A stretch of 64,000 bases of DNA from Chloroflexota bacterium (GTDB taxonomy: Bacteria > Chloroflexota > UBA6077 > CF-72): the NCBI GenBank assembly GCA_016191465.1, contig JACPOP010000015.1, forward strand, positions 274,261 to 338,260. The letters run 5' to 3'. Position 1 is the first letter of the stretch. Each line of letters begins with the position of its first letter. The position numbers and the translations under genes were made by a program. Below are positions 42,872 through 51,426 of the stretch, one piece after another. The notes beneath the pieces were generated by a model. That model did no database searches, was not told the DNA's origin, and worked only from the letters and a program-made list of their open reading frames with translations.

Positions 42872-44131
42872 GTGAACACCCGCGCACCAGCACTCGAACC
42901 GCGGGCACTGGACGGTGTAGGCGTCTCGGCGGCCCTGGCGCGCCTGGGTCATCGAGTCGCCTCGTCCGAGCGCGCCGCGTGGCTCGCGAAAGATGTCCTG
43001 GTGCCCTTCATCGGGACTCGCGCCGTACTGCTCCTGGCGGCCTGGCTGGCGACGCACCTGCTGCCGGCTGGTCCGTTTCCCGGTATCTGGGCCAACTGGC
43101 CAGAGTGGTGGATGACCGCTCTGTCCAACTGGGACGGACGCTGGTACCTGTCGATCGTCCGCGATGGCTACAACTACCTGCCGGACCAGCAGTCAAACAT
43201 CGCCTTCTCGCCGCTCTACCCGCTTTCTATGTGGGCTCTGGCCGGCGTGGTCGGCGCGCGCGACGAACTGTCCTGGCTGCTCGCGGGCATCACCGTCAGC
43301 AACGTGTCGCTGCTCGCATCAATGGCGCTCCTCCGCGCGCTTGTCCGACTCGACCACGATGCGCGGACCGCGGGCCGCGCCGCGCTCTACCTTGCGCTTT
43401 TCCCGACCAGCCTCTTCCTTTCGGCGCTGTATGCCGACAGCCTGTACCTGGCGCTTGCCCTGGGAGCCCTGTACGCGGCGCGGCGCCGGGCGTGGTGCGC
43501 TGCCGGCACGCTTGGCGCCCTTGCGACGCTGGCCCGGCCGCATGGCGTCCTGATCGGGCTTCCCCTTGCAATCGAGTACGGTCTCGCCATTCGCGCGGCC
43601 GTGCGCTCCCGCGGCGCACCCTCCGTGCGAGCCTGGCTGCATCCCGGCGTGCTGTGGCTGGGTTTGATCCCGCTGGCACTTGTCGCCTGGGCGGCCTACG
43701 TCTTCCAATTGACCGGTGATCCGCTGGCCTTCATGCGCGCCCAGGCTGCCTGGGGCCGCGAGCTTACCCCGCCCTGGGAGACATTGCGGCGCATGTTCGA
43801 TGGACCTCTCTATCCGCATGGCGGCTGGTGGGGCTGGGATCATTCCATGCTGGATCTGGCCGCCGCGGTCCTGTTCCTGGCGCTCGTCACCGCGTCGTTC
43901 CGCCTCGTGCGGCCGTCTCTCGCCATCTACGGCGCCGCGGTGTTCTTGACCATGGTCAGCAACGGCGCTCTCGCCGCCGATATGCGCTACGGGTTGGCGA
44001 TCGTGCCGGCCTTCGTGGTGCTGGCGCTGGCCGGCCGTTTGTCTGCGTTTCACCAGGCGTACCTGGTGGGTGCTTCGGTCCTCTCAGCCGTGTTCACGGT
44101 GCTGTTCTCGGCTGGCTACTGGGTCGCGTAG
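42872..44131 (+). CDS. PIG-V-like membrane mannosyltransferase (GT-C fold)
   Basis: The 419-residue polytopic protein has the PIG-V family pattern: WMTALSNWDGRWYLSIVRDG, FSPLYPLSMWALAG, LFPTSLFLSALYADSLYLAL and ATLARPHGVLIGLPLAIEYG. An acidic-residue loop before the second helix (NWDGRWY) is the expected catalytic site. Such enzymes transfer a sugar, often mannose, from polyprenyl phosphate outside the membrane. The GTG at 42872 is one possible start; the frame runs upstream to 42752 without a better site. The next gene, another membrane mannosyltransferase, begins with GTG immediately after the stop, so both probably act on the same envelope glycan. Confidence 0.82.
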   Translation: MNTRAPALEPRALDGVGVSAALARLGHRVASSERAAWLAKDVLVPFIGTRAVLLLAAWLATHLLPAGPFPGIWANWPEWWMTALSNWDGRWYLSIVRDGYNYLPDQQSNIAFSPLYPLSMWALAGVVGARDELSWLLAGITVSNVSLLASMALLRALVRLDHDARTAGRAALYLALFPTSLFLSALYADSLYLALALGALYAARRRAWCAAGTLGALATLARPHGVLIGLPLAIEYGLAIRAAVRSRGAPSVRAWLHPGVLWLGLIPLALVAWAAYVFQLTGDPLAFMRAQAAWGRELTPPWETLRRMFDGPLYPHGGWWGWDHSMLDLAAAVLFLALVTASFRLVRPSLAIYGAAVFLTMVSNGALAADMRYGLAIVPAFVVLALAGRLSAFHQAYLVGASVLSAVFTVLFSAGYWVA

Positions 44132-45790
44132 GTGGCGGCGGAACGCGAGTGGGGCGCCGCGTCGCTGCTTGGCCTCATCGTGGCGGGCGTGCTGATCGAG
44201 GTTGCCTGGCTGGCCTTCTGGCCAATTGGCCTCGCCTTCACCCGAACCCCGGATGTCTCGCGGATGGCCCTCTCGTCGCCGCTCGTGGGCTCGTTCACCA
44301 GCGCCTTGCAGGGGGCCCTGGCGCCCCTCCTGCCGGGCATCAGTCTCACCCAACCGTCGCCGCCGCTGCTGGCCGCCCTGGGACTCACATTTGCGATTGC
44401 CGGGGCCGCGTACCTCGCGGGTGTCACGCTGCTCGCTCGCACAGCCGGGGCATGGCGCTGGGCACTCCCGTTCGTCGTGGCCGTCACGGTTGCCAGCCAG
44501 GTGACTTTGCTGTTCGCCCCGGCGGTGCTGACCACCGACGTCTTCTCGTACCTGCTGTACGGCCGCGCCGTGGCCGTGTACGGCGTCGATCCGTACCTGG
44601 CCCCGCCGGCCCAGTTTTTGGGTGACCCGTTCCTGCCGTGGATCCATCCCCTCTGGTATGGCGCAACCACCGTCTACGGACCGCTGTGGACCCGCCTCAG
44701 CGCATTCTTCGCGGGTCTCTCCGCGCCGCTGGCGCCATTCCAGCAGTGGCTGCTGCTGCGGGCGCTCGTCAACGTGTCATACGGGGTCCTGCTGTGGCTT
44801 GCCTGGTGGATCCTGGGGCCGGACCAGGCCGGCGGAGAACGCGGCCGGGCGAGCCGCGTGGCCTCGTTCGCGCTCCTGGCCTGGAATCCGCTGCTGCAGT
44901 TCGAAGTGGGCGCGGGCGCCCACAACGACATCCTCATGGCGCTCCTGCTCCTCGCCAGCCTGGCGCCCATCGCGGCGTGGCGACGCGGTGTGGCCGCCGA
45001 TCGAAGCTGGCTGGCGAGCTTCCTCCTGCTGACCGCGAGCGGTCTGGTGAAGTACGCGACGGCGATCGCCGCGCCGTTCCTGGTGGTCGTGTGGGTCCGT
45101 ACGACGCGCGGCCGGTGGCGGGCTGGCAGGCTCCTGGTTGCCGCTGCCCTAGGCGGTGGGTTGGCGCTCGCGGCCGGTGCCCCCTGGTTACCAGGCGCCC
45201 TCCTACCGCGCTCGGCGGGAACCCTGTACACGAATGCACCCTGGTACGTGGTCTGGTACTGGGTTGCGCAGGGTCCGGGGGTGCTGGTCGACGGGGTGTC
45301 AAATCTCGGGCCAGATCCCACGGACGGGGGCCGGTCGCTGGTCCGCCTGGCGCTGGCGCTGCTGTTCGCCGTGTACCTGGCCTGGGAAACCTGGCGCGTG
45401 TGGCGCGCACCTGGCCCACCTGTTCTCGCGATCGCCCGCGCCACCACGCGCGCCTTTCTCGTGCTCATCCTCGGCGTGCTCAATGGGGTCCAGGCCTGGT
45501 ACTGGATGTGGGCGCTCGTGCCTGCCGCGCTCCTGGGCTGGCGCGACCCGCTCGCTCGCCTGGTCGTCGCCTACAGTGTCGCGGCCGCGATGACGTTCAA
45601 CGTCCACGACTACTGGTACGTCGTATTCTCGCGCGAGATGCCCGGATGGCTCACGCTGGCCTACGCAGTCCTGCCGCCGCTGGCGACAGCCCTCACCCTC
45701 ATCCGCCGCGCACCTGTCGGGCAGCCGCCGGGCCAGGTGGCAGCCGCCCGACGCGGAGCCGGCCAATCACTCCAGGCGACGCCTCCCTGA
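44132..45790 (+). CDS. Polyprenol-phosphate-mannose alpha-mannosyltransferase (MptA/MptB-like, GT-C)
   Basis: The 552-residue protein has about 13 hydrophobic helices and the GT-C features VLTTDVFSYLLYGRAVAVYG, VDPYLAPPAQF and the loop YGATTVYGPLWTRLSAF. AWNPLLQFEVGAGAHNDILM contains the acidic pair typical of this family. MptB-type enzymes extend mannan chains using polyprenyl-phospho-mannose in mycobacteria and relatives. The GTG start directly abuts the TAG of the preceding mannosyltransferase (no spacer). The C-terminal 35 residues are polar. The glycan product (wall or lipid-linked mannan) is inferred from family only. Confidence 0.85.
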   Translation: MAAEREWGAASLLGLIVAGVLIEVAWLAFWPIGLAFTRTPDVSRMALSSPLVGSFTSALQGALAPLLPGISLTQPSPPLLAALGLTFAIAGAAYLAGVTLLARTAGAWRWALPFVVAVTVASQVTLLFAPAVLTTDVFSYLLYGRAVAVYGVDPYLAPPAQFLGDPFLPWIHPLWYGATTVYGPLWTRLSAFFAGLSAPLAPFQQWLLLRALVNVSYGVLLWLAWWILGPDQAGGERGRASRVASFALLAWNPLLQFEVGAGAHNDILMALLLLASLAPIAAWRRGVAADRSWLASFLLLTASGLVKYATAIAAPFLVVVWVRTTRGRWRAGRLLVAAALGGGLALAAGAPWLPGALLPRSAGTLYTNAPWYVVWYWVAQGPGVLVDGVSNLGPDPTDGGRSLVRLALALLFAVYLAWETWRVWRAPGPPVLAIARATTRAFLVLILGVLNGVQAWYWMWALVPAALLGWRDPLARLVVAYSVAAAMTFNVHDYWYVVFSREMPGWLTLAYAVLPPLATALTLIRRAPVGQPPGQVAAARRGAGQSLQATPP

Positions 45791-45983
45791 GCCAGCCAAA
45801 CGGCTGGGGACGGCCAGGCATCGGCGGGGCTGGCTTGCGCGCCCGCTTGAGCTCGCGCCGCTAAACTGGCGCAGCGAAACCAGTCGACACATGGGCCACA
45901 CTGCCAGGGAGCGGAAGCCACGTGCTGAACCGGCGGATGTGGCCGTTGCCTTCAGGGCCGTGTCGAGCGCGTATTGAGTGAAG

Positions 45984-45991
45984 AAAGGAGG
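45984..45991 (+). promoter_or_regulatory. Strong ribosome binding site of selD
   Basis: AAAGGAGG with a 9-nt spacer to the GTG at 46001. It fixes the true start of selD upstream of the in-frame UGA codon. Confidence 0.8.
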
Positions 45992-46000
45992 CAGAGGCCA

Positions 46001-47053
46001 GTGAACGAATCAGGCAGCCCCCGGCTTACGAGCCTGAGCCACGGCGCTGGTTGAGCCTGCAAGCTCAGTCCTGCTGAGCTGGCGCAGGTGCTGCGTCATC
46101 TTCCCCCCGTCACCGACCCGCGCGTGCTGGTGGGCGCCTCCACGCGCGACGATGCCGCGGTTTATCGGCTCACCGATGAGCTTGCGGTGGTGACCACGGT
46201 CGACTACATCACGCCGGTGGTCGACGATCCCCACGCCTGGGGCAGGGTCGCCGCGGCCAACGCGCTCAGCGACATCTACGCCATGGGCGCCGAGCCGCTG
46301 TTCGCGTTGAACACGGTCAACTTCCCGCGGGACACGCTGCCGCTCTCGGACCTGGAGCAGGTGCTCCTCGGCGGCGCTGCCACGGCGGCCGAGGCGGGCA
46401 TTCCCATCCTGGGAGGCCACAGCATCGACGATCCAGAGCCGAAGTTCGGGATGGTCGTCGTGGGCATGGTTCACCCGGAGCGGGTGCTGCGGAACGTCGG
46501 CGCCCTCCCGGGCGATGCGTTGATTCTCACCAAGCCGCTCGGCGTTGGCATCATGACCACTGCCATCAAGCGTGGCATAGCCAGCCCAGAGCAGGTGGCG
46601 GAGGTGGTTGAGCAGATGGCCCGGTTGAATCGCGCCGCTGCCGAGGTGATGGTCGCGGCGTGGCCGACAGTTCACGCGGCAACGGACGTGACGGGCTTTG
46701 GATTCCTGGGCCACCTGTCCGAGATGCTCGCGGGCGGGCTGGGAGTCGAGGTCGATGCCGGTCGGGTGCCCGTGCTGGCGGCGGCGTGGCCGTTCGTGCG
46801 GCACGGCGTCTTCCCTGGCGGCTCGCGGCGGAACCTCGAAGCGGTCGAGGATCGCCTGGATGCCGACTCGGGGATCGATGACCTCACGAAGCTGGTCCTG
46901 GCCGATGCCCAGACTTCTGGCGGGCTCTTGATCGCCGTGGACCCTCGTGAAGCAGGCGAGCTCCTGGCAGACCTCCATGCGCGGGGCGTCCGCGGCGCGA
47001 CGCGGGTAGGCGTCTTCACGTCTGACGCCGCTCAGAGGATCCGGATTCGCTGA
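46001..47053 (+). CDS. selD: Selenide, water dikinase, selenocysteine-containing
   Basis: SelD makes selenophosphate, the selenium donor for selenocysteine, from selenide and ATP. From the GTG at 46001 the frame reads MNESGSPRLTSLSHGAG, then TGA (46052-46054), then ACKLSPAELAQVL. The TGA falls exactly at the catalytic Cys (Cys17 of E. coli SelD), followed by the conserved Lys (Lys21 here). It is therefore read as selenocysteine (Sec18), giving 350 residues (E. coli 347). Other motifs are DDAAVYRL, ANALSDIYAMGAEPLFALN, ILGGHSIDDPEPKFG, TKPLGVGIMTTAIKRG and ATDVTGFGFLGHL. A start at 46088 would lose the active site. Sec insertion requires selA, selB and selC elsewhere in the genome. Confidence 0.93.
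46055..46088 (+). promoter_or_regulatory. SECIS-like hairpin directly after the selD UGA codon
   Basis: One nucleotide after TGA, CCTGC (46056-46060) pairs with GCAGG (46084-46088). After an internal loop (A61 against GGC 81-83), AGCTCAG (46062-46068) pairs perfectly with CTGAGCT (46074-46080), leaving a TCCTG loop. The spacing is that expected for a bacterial SECIS element recognised by SelB. Confidence 0.8.
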
Positions 47054-47102
47054 GCGCTCGTTGGGCCGGCGGCGCGGGTCGCGTTGACGGGTCTGAAGGA
47101 CA

Positions 47103-47879
47103 ATGCTGATACTGCACCCTTCGTCTCGGCGAACCGCCCAACCGTCCATGCAAGCTGCCGCGAACCAGAAACTTGCCCGCAACCGTTCGCGCCTGGCCTG
47201 GGGCCTGTACGTGGCGGCCATGGTGATCTTCATCCTGGGGCTGTTCGTCAACAACGGCGCCAACCGCGAGGCGTCCTTCGAGGCGCAGCTCACGCCCTGG
47301 GCCACGATTGCCGTCGGTCTGCTGCTGTGGTTCACCGCGCTGTCCCAGCTTCGTCGCTGGGGACCCAGGGGGCGCCAGGAGAAGGTTCTCGCGGGTGCCA
47401 TGTCCGGCCTTGATGACCGGTACAAGCTGTACGCCTTCCTTGCGGCGAGCCTTCCAGACTTCATCCTGGTTGGCCCGGGGGGTGTCCTGTCTCTCGTCGC
47501 GAAGGCCGAGACAGGCTCCGTGGTGTGTACGAAAGATCGTTGGAAGCGGGCGGGAAGCTGGTTGACGAGCTTCGCCTTTGACTCGCCGCTTGGCAACCCC
47601 AGTGCCGAGGCCGTGGACGACATCAAACGGCTCCGGACGGTGCTCGATCAGGCTGGCCTGCACGACGTTCCGGTGGGGGCGCTCGTGGTGTTCACCAATG
47701 ATCGGGTGAAGGTTAAGCTGGAAGGCTGCAGCTACCCCGTGACCCGCCTGAAGACCCTCCGCGACACGCTGCTCAAGCTCACCGGGCGCGGGAAGGCCGT
47801 GGCGTTGAGCGCCGCGCAGGTGCGCGCGGTGCGCGACGTGTTCGATCGTCGGCTCGACAGCGCGCGGTCCTGGCGCTGA
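47103..47879 (+). CDS. Membrane protein with degenerate NERD-like domain
   Basis: The 258-residue product has two membrane helices (about 35-80: WGLYVAAMVIFILGLFV and WATIAVGLLLWFTAL) and a cytoplasmic domain from about residue 100. DDRYKLYAFLAASLPDFILV and GPGGVLSLVAKAETGSVVC resemble the NERD (nuclease-related) fold, in which DHVLVGPxGVxxIExK carries the catalytic acidic and Lys residues. Here the E-x-K is not clearly kept, so nuclease activity is doubtful. The start at 47103 has GAAGGA very close upstream; 47148 is an alternative ATG. It lies 49 nt after selD, with no known link to selenium. Confidence 0.65.
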   Translation: MLILHPSSRRTAQPSMQAAANQKLARNRSRLAWGLYVAAMVIFILGLFVNNGANREASFEAQLTPWATIAVGLLLWFTALSQLRRWGPRGRQEKVLAGAMSGLDDRYKLYAFLAASLPDFILVGPGGVLSLVAKAETGSVVCTKDRWKRAGSWLTSFAFDSPLGNPSAEAVDDIKRLRTVLDQAGLHDVPVGALVVFTNDRVKVKLEGCSYPVTRLKTLRDTLLKLTGRGKAVALSAAQVRAVRDVFDRRLDSARSWR

Positions 47880-47943
47880 GCGCGTGGAGCGCCTCGCCCG
47901 CGCGGTACGCTCCGCCCGGCCCACAGACGCAGATCGCCGCTAG

Positions 47944-50571
47944 ATGCAGCACAACGCCACGGCCGTGGGCCGGCGGACGCGGCGCTCCGGGCCGCGCGGG
48001 CGTGAGGACGTCGGGCCCAGCCCCGTAGACGACCGCGCCGTGTTGCCAGGCGCGGACCAGCTGCGGATCCGCGCTGCCCGTGGCCCGTGGCGGGTGGTCG
48101 TGCTCCTCGCGCTGCTGCTGCTCGGCGCCCTGGCGGGTCCGACAGCGGCCGCGCCCCTCCCGGCTGAGCCGCTGGTCGTTTCGCTCCGGCGAGGCGCGTC
48201 GCCATCGGAGGTGGCATCGCTGTGGGCAGCAGCAGGGGCTCGGCCTATCGAGGACCTGGCCCCGCTCAGGGCGGTGCGCGTCGTCCCCCGCGACAGCGGC
48301 ACCTCGACGGCGCAGCTCCTGAGCGGACTCCAGTCGAGCCCGCTGGTGCGCTCGGTGGAACGCGACGGCACCCAGCGCATGAGCGTCGTACCGAACGACC
48401 CGAGCTACGCGGCGCTGCAGTGGAACCTCCGCCGGATCTCGGCCGAGCAAGCGTGGGACCTCCGTCCCTCGGCCCCCGACATCGTGGTGGCGGTACTGGA
48501 CACTGGCGTGGATTACGAGCACCCCGACTTGAGGGCCAACCTGCTGCTAGACGAGGGCTTCGACTTCACGAGCGGCACCCCGCTCGCCCGAGATGACGAG
48601 TCACACGGCACGGCCGTGGCGGGCATCCTGGGGGCGGTAGGAAACAACGGCGAGGGCGTGACGGGGGTCGCCTGGAAAATCAAGATCCTCCCCATCAAGG
48701 TATTGAATTCCCTGGGTCGCGGGTCGAACAGCACGCTGGCGCGGGCCATCACCTACGCCGTCGATCGAGGCGCGCGCATCCTGAACATCTCGTCCACGAG
48801 CACGGACTACTCGCCATTGCTGGAGCAAGCCGTGGCCTATGCCCGCGAACGCGACGTGGTGGTGGTGGCCGCCGCCGGGAACTCGGGAGACCAGGGCAAC
48901 CAGCCGACCTACCCCGCGGCCCTGCCGGGCGTGCTGGCGGTCGGCGCAATTGACGAAGCCGATCGGGTGCCGTCGTTCTCACAGCGTGGCGACTACGTGG
49001 GCCTCCTGGCGCCGGGGGTTGACGTGCCGTCCACGTCATGGGCGGGTGCGGGGCGGGGCGCGTACGCGAGCTACTCCGGTACCAGCATCGCGGCGCCGCA
49101 CGTGGCCGGCGTGGCCGCACTCCTGTGGAGCATGCGCCCGGACCTGCCCTCGGGCGACATTATCGCGGCCATCCAGGCGACGGTTGACCCCATCGCCCCG
49201 TCGCTCATGCCAGCCGGTGGGCTGGCTCCGGGGGCAGGTGTCGTCAACGCCGGCCGTGCCGTGGCGCGGCTGCGGCTGGGAGTTCCACCGACGCGTGTGC
49301 TCGATCCGCAGCCGCCGTTGGCGGTTGCCGAACCGCCCGCTCTCCCCGCGGAGGGTCGTCGGACGCTCTTCGCCGAAGGGAGCACCCAGACGCCGTTCGA
49401 GACGTGGTTCGCGCTCTTCAACCCATCGCTCCGGCCCGCGAGCGCCACGCTGACGTTTTCCACGGTCTCGGGGCGCCAGGTGCGCAGCACCGTGGCGCTC
49501 GCCCCGGGCGCGAGAACCACGCTGCGCGCGAACGACCTGCTGCCGGGTGAGGAGTTCTCCACCCAGGTCCAGGCGGACGGACCCGTGTTCGCCGAGCGCT
49601 CCACCTTCTTCGGCCACGACGGCCATAGCTCGAGCGGCTCGCGTGATGCCGCGCGCTCGTGGTACCTGGCCGAAGGCTCCACCGCGCCGCCCTTCGATAC
49701 CTGGATCCTGCTCTTGAACCCCAGCCCCGCGCCAGCCCAGGTGCGGCTGCGACTGATGCTGGAGAACGGGCAGGTGGTGGAGCAGCGCGAGACCGTGCCG
49801 CCCTCGGGCCGGCGCTCGGTGTACGCGAACCTGGTCGTGCCCAACCAGGCAGGTTTCTCCACGCAGATCGACGCCGACCAGCCGATCGTAGTGGAGCGGG
49901 CGATGTACTTCGACGCCGGCGCCGGTGGGCACGACACACTGGGAACCCGCGTGCCATCGCGGACATGGTTGATCCCAAATGGGATAGCGCGCGCTGGTTT
50001 CGATACCTGGGTGTTGATCCAGAACCCGAACGACGTCCCCGCAACGGTCAACGTAACCCTCATGGGCGACGACGGCGTGGCGGTGGTGCAGCCACTGCTG
50101 GTGCGTCCCCGGGCGCGGGCGTCGCTGCTCACGAACGTGGTCACGCGGCGGGAAACCTTCGGGATCCGGGTGGAGTCGGATCAGCCGGTGGTGGCCGAGC
50201 GCGCGGTCTACTTCGCGGGCTCCACCGCGGGTTTCGTGAGCGTAGGCCAGCCGGCGGCGGCGGCGGAGTGGTTCTTCGCCGACGGCTCGACGGCGGGGTC
50301 GTTCCTGGAGCAACTGTCGCTGTTCAATCCCCAGGGGCAGGCGGCGAACGTGGAGGTGGACATCTACCGCCAGGACGGCGCGGCGGTTCCGCCGCGGCGC
50401 CTGCGCCTGGCGCCGACGAGCGCACGGACCGTGGACGTCAATCCGTGGGTGGTGGACGGCGTGGCGTCGCTCCGGGTGATCTCGGATCGCCCGATCCTGG
50501 CCGAGCGGGTGGAGTACTTCGCGCGTCCGACCGGCCTCGGCGCCAGCGCCTCCCTCGGCCAGACGCGGTGA
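47944..50571 (+). CDS. Secreted subtilase (S8) with four DUF5719-like C-terminal repeats
   Basis: The 875-residue protease has a long polar N-terminus then a signal-anchor (WRVVVLLALLLLGALAG), an I9-like propeptide region and a subtilisin domain with Asp186 in AVLDTGVDYEHPDL, His221 in DDESHGTAVAGIL and Ser381 in YSGTSIAAPHVAG. From about residue 470 come four repeats of about 100 residues, each with xxEGST/DGST...F(D/E)TW...L(F/L)NP and closing on xVxAERxxYF. These are DUF5719-like repeats found in chloroflexi and actinobacteria, probably surface or stalk modules. The stop overlaps the next gene's start as GTGA. Substrate unknown. Confidence 0.9.
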   Translation: MQHNATAVGRRTRRSGPRGREDVGPSPVDDRAVLPGADQLRIRAARGPWRVVVLLALLLLGALAGPTAAAPLPAEPLVVSLRRGASPSEVASLWAAAGARPIEDLAPLRAVRVVPRDSGTSTAQLLSGLQSSPLVRSVERDGTQRMSVVPNDPSYAALQWNLRRISAEQAWDLRPSAPDIVVAVLDTGVDYEHPDLRANLLLDEGFDFTSGTPLARDDESHGTAVAGILGAVGNNGEGVTGVAWKIKILPIKVLNSLGRGSNSTLARAITYAVDRGARILNISSTSTDYSPLLEQAVAYARERDVVVVAAAGNSGDQGNQPTYPAALPGVLAVGAIDEADRVPSFSQRGDYVGLLAPGVDVPSTSWAGAGRGAYASYSGTSIAAPHVAGVAALLWSMRPDLPSGDIIAAIQATVDPIAPSLMPAGGLAPGAGVVNAGRAVARLRLGVPPTRVLDPQPPLAVAEPPALPAEGRRTLFAEGSTQTPFETWFALFNPSLRPASATLTFSTVSGRQVRSTVALAPGARTTLRANDLLPGEEFSTQVQADGPVFAERSTFFGHDGHSSSGSRDAARSWYLAEGSTAPPFDTWILLLNPSPAPAQVRLRLMLENGQVVEQRETVPPSGRRSVYANLVVPNQAGFSTQIDADQPIVVERAMYFDAGAGGHDTLGTRVPSRTWLIPNGIARAGFDTWVLIQNPNDVPATVNVTLMGDDGVAVVQPLLVRPRARASLLTNVVTRRETFGIRVESDQPVVAERAVYFAGSTAGFVSVGQPAAAAEWFFADGSTAGSFLEQLSLFNPQGQAANVEVDIYRQDGAAVPPRRLRLAPTSARTVDVNPWVVDGVASLRVISDRPILAERVEYFARPTGLGASASLGQTR

Positions 50572-51356
50572 GCGAGGCGGTGCCCATCGGCTGGGGCCGA
50601 CGGCTGCTGCCTCGGCTTGACGGCGCCGGTCGCGAGGCCGAGGGCCTGGTCCACGGGGACACGCTGTTCGGCCCAACCGAGCAGGCGCATCACGGGCGGC
50701 CCTGGGTTGCTGCGAACTTCGTCAGCAGTGTCGACGGGCGCATTGCACAGAACGGGTCGGCTGCTGGCCTGGGGTCCGCCACGGATAAGGCCCTCATGCG
50801 CAGAATCCGGTTCGAGGCGGATGCGGTGCTTCACGGTGCCGGCACGGTGCGGGCCGAGCGCTTTACGCCGGCCGTCCCGCCGTTGCTGTCCGAGCGCCGC
50901 GTCCGCGAGGGACGCCCGCCGCAGCCGCTGGGCGTGCTGGTGGCGGGCAACGGCGGCCTGCCGCTCCAGCACCCGTACTTCACGGCCGCATCGCCGCGGA
51001 GTCCCCGACTCATCTGGACCACCGACCCGAGCCTTGGCGCGCTGGCCCGCCCTGGCATCATCGACGTCAGGATCGTCGACGCACCCCGGGTGAGCCTGCA
51101 TGGCCTCCTGGCGGACCTCCTTGCCCGAGGCGTAGAGCGCGTCGTCTGTGAGGGCGGGCCGGGTCTGTTCACGGCGATGGTCCGCGACGGACTCATCGAC
51201 GAAGTCTTCCTCACGGTGGCTCCACGGTTGCTCGGCGACGCGCCTTCACTGACGCTGGGCGCGCTTCCCGGCGGCTGCTCGCTGCGGCCGCGGTCGGTGT
51301 ACCAGCGCGCCGGGGAGCTGTTTCTGCGCTACACGGTGGATGCGGGCGCCGGGTAG
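50568..51356 (+). CDS. RibD C-terminal-domain (dihydrofolate-reductase-fold) reductase
   Basis: The 262-residue protein matches the RibD_C family: PWVAANFVSSVDGRIAQNGS, ALMRRIRFEADAVLHGAGTV, then GVERVVCEGGPGLFTAMVRD and FLTVAPRLLG. RibD_C reduces 5-amino-6-ribosylamino-pyrimidine in riboflavin biosynthesis, but many stand-alone relatives act on unrelated pterin-like or keto substrates. No deaminase domain or rib gene is nearby, so the riboflavin role is not assured. The GTG at 50568 overlaps the subtilase TGA (GTGA), an odd pairing of unrelated functions. Confidence 0.88.
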   Translation: MSEAVPIGWGRRLLPRLDGAGREAEGLVHGDTLFGPTEQAHHGRPWVAANFVSSVDGRIAQNGSAAGLGSATDKALMRRIRFEADAVLHGAGTVRAERFTPAVPPLLSERRVREGRPPQPLGVLVAGNGGLPLQHPYFTAASPRSPRLIWTTDPSLGALARPGIIDVRIVDAPRVSLHGLLADLLARGVERVVCEGGPGLFTAMVRDGLIDEVFLTVAPRLLGDAPSLTLGALPGGCSLRPRSVYQRAGELFLRYTVDAGAG

Positions 51357-51416
51357 GTCTTTGGGAGCCGGCTGATCTCGTCCCGAGGTCCGGTGTCGCG
51401 GAGCAGGGTACCCGCC

Positions 51417-51422
51417 TACACT
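51417..51422 (+). promoter_or_regulatory. Putative -10 box TACACT
   Basis: TACACT ends 4 nt before the GTG at 51427 of the MFS gene, the shortest spacing of this kind seen in the window. Confidence 0.3.
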
Positions 51423-51426
51423 CGAA

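Noticed and set aside
45864-46000. tRNA-Sec or riboswitch upstream of selD
   Set aside because: No T-arm GTTCGA-like sequence or cloverleaf could be drawn; only a 4-bp GGCC hairpin was seen.
46088-47053. selD starting at 46088
   Set aside because: This would remove the active-site segment. A strong ribosome binding site and conserved SelD N-terminus lie upstream, with UGA read as selenocysteine.
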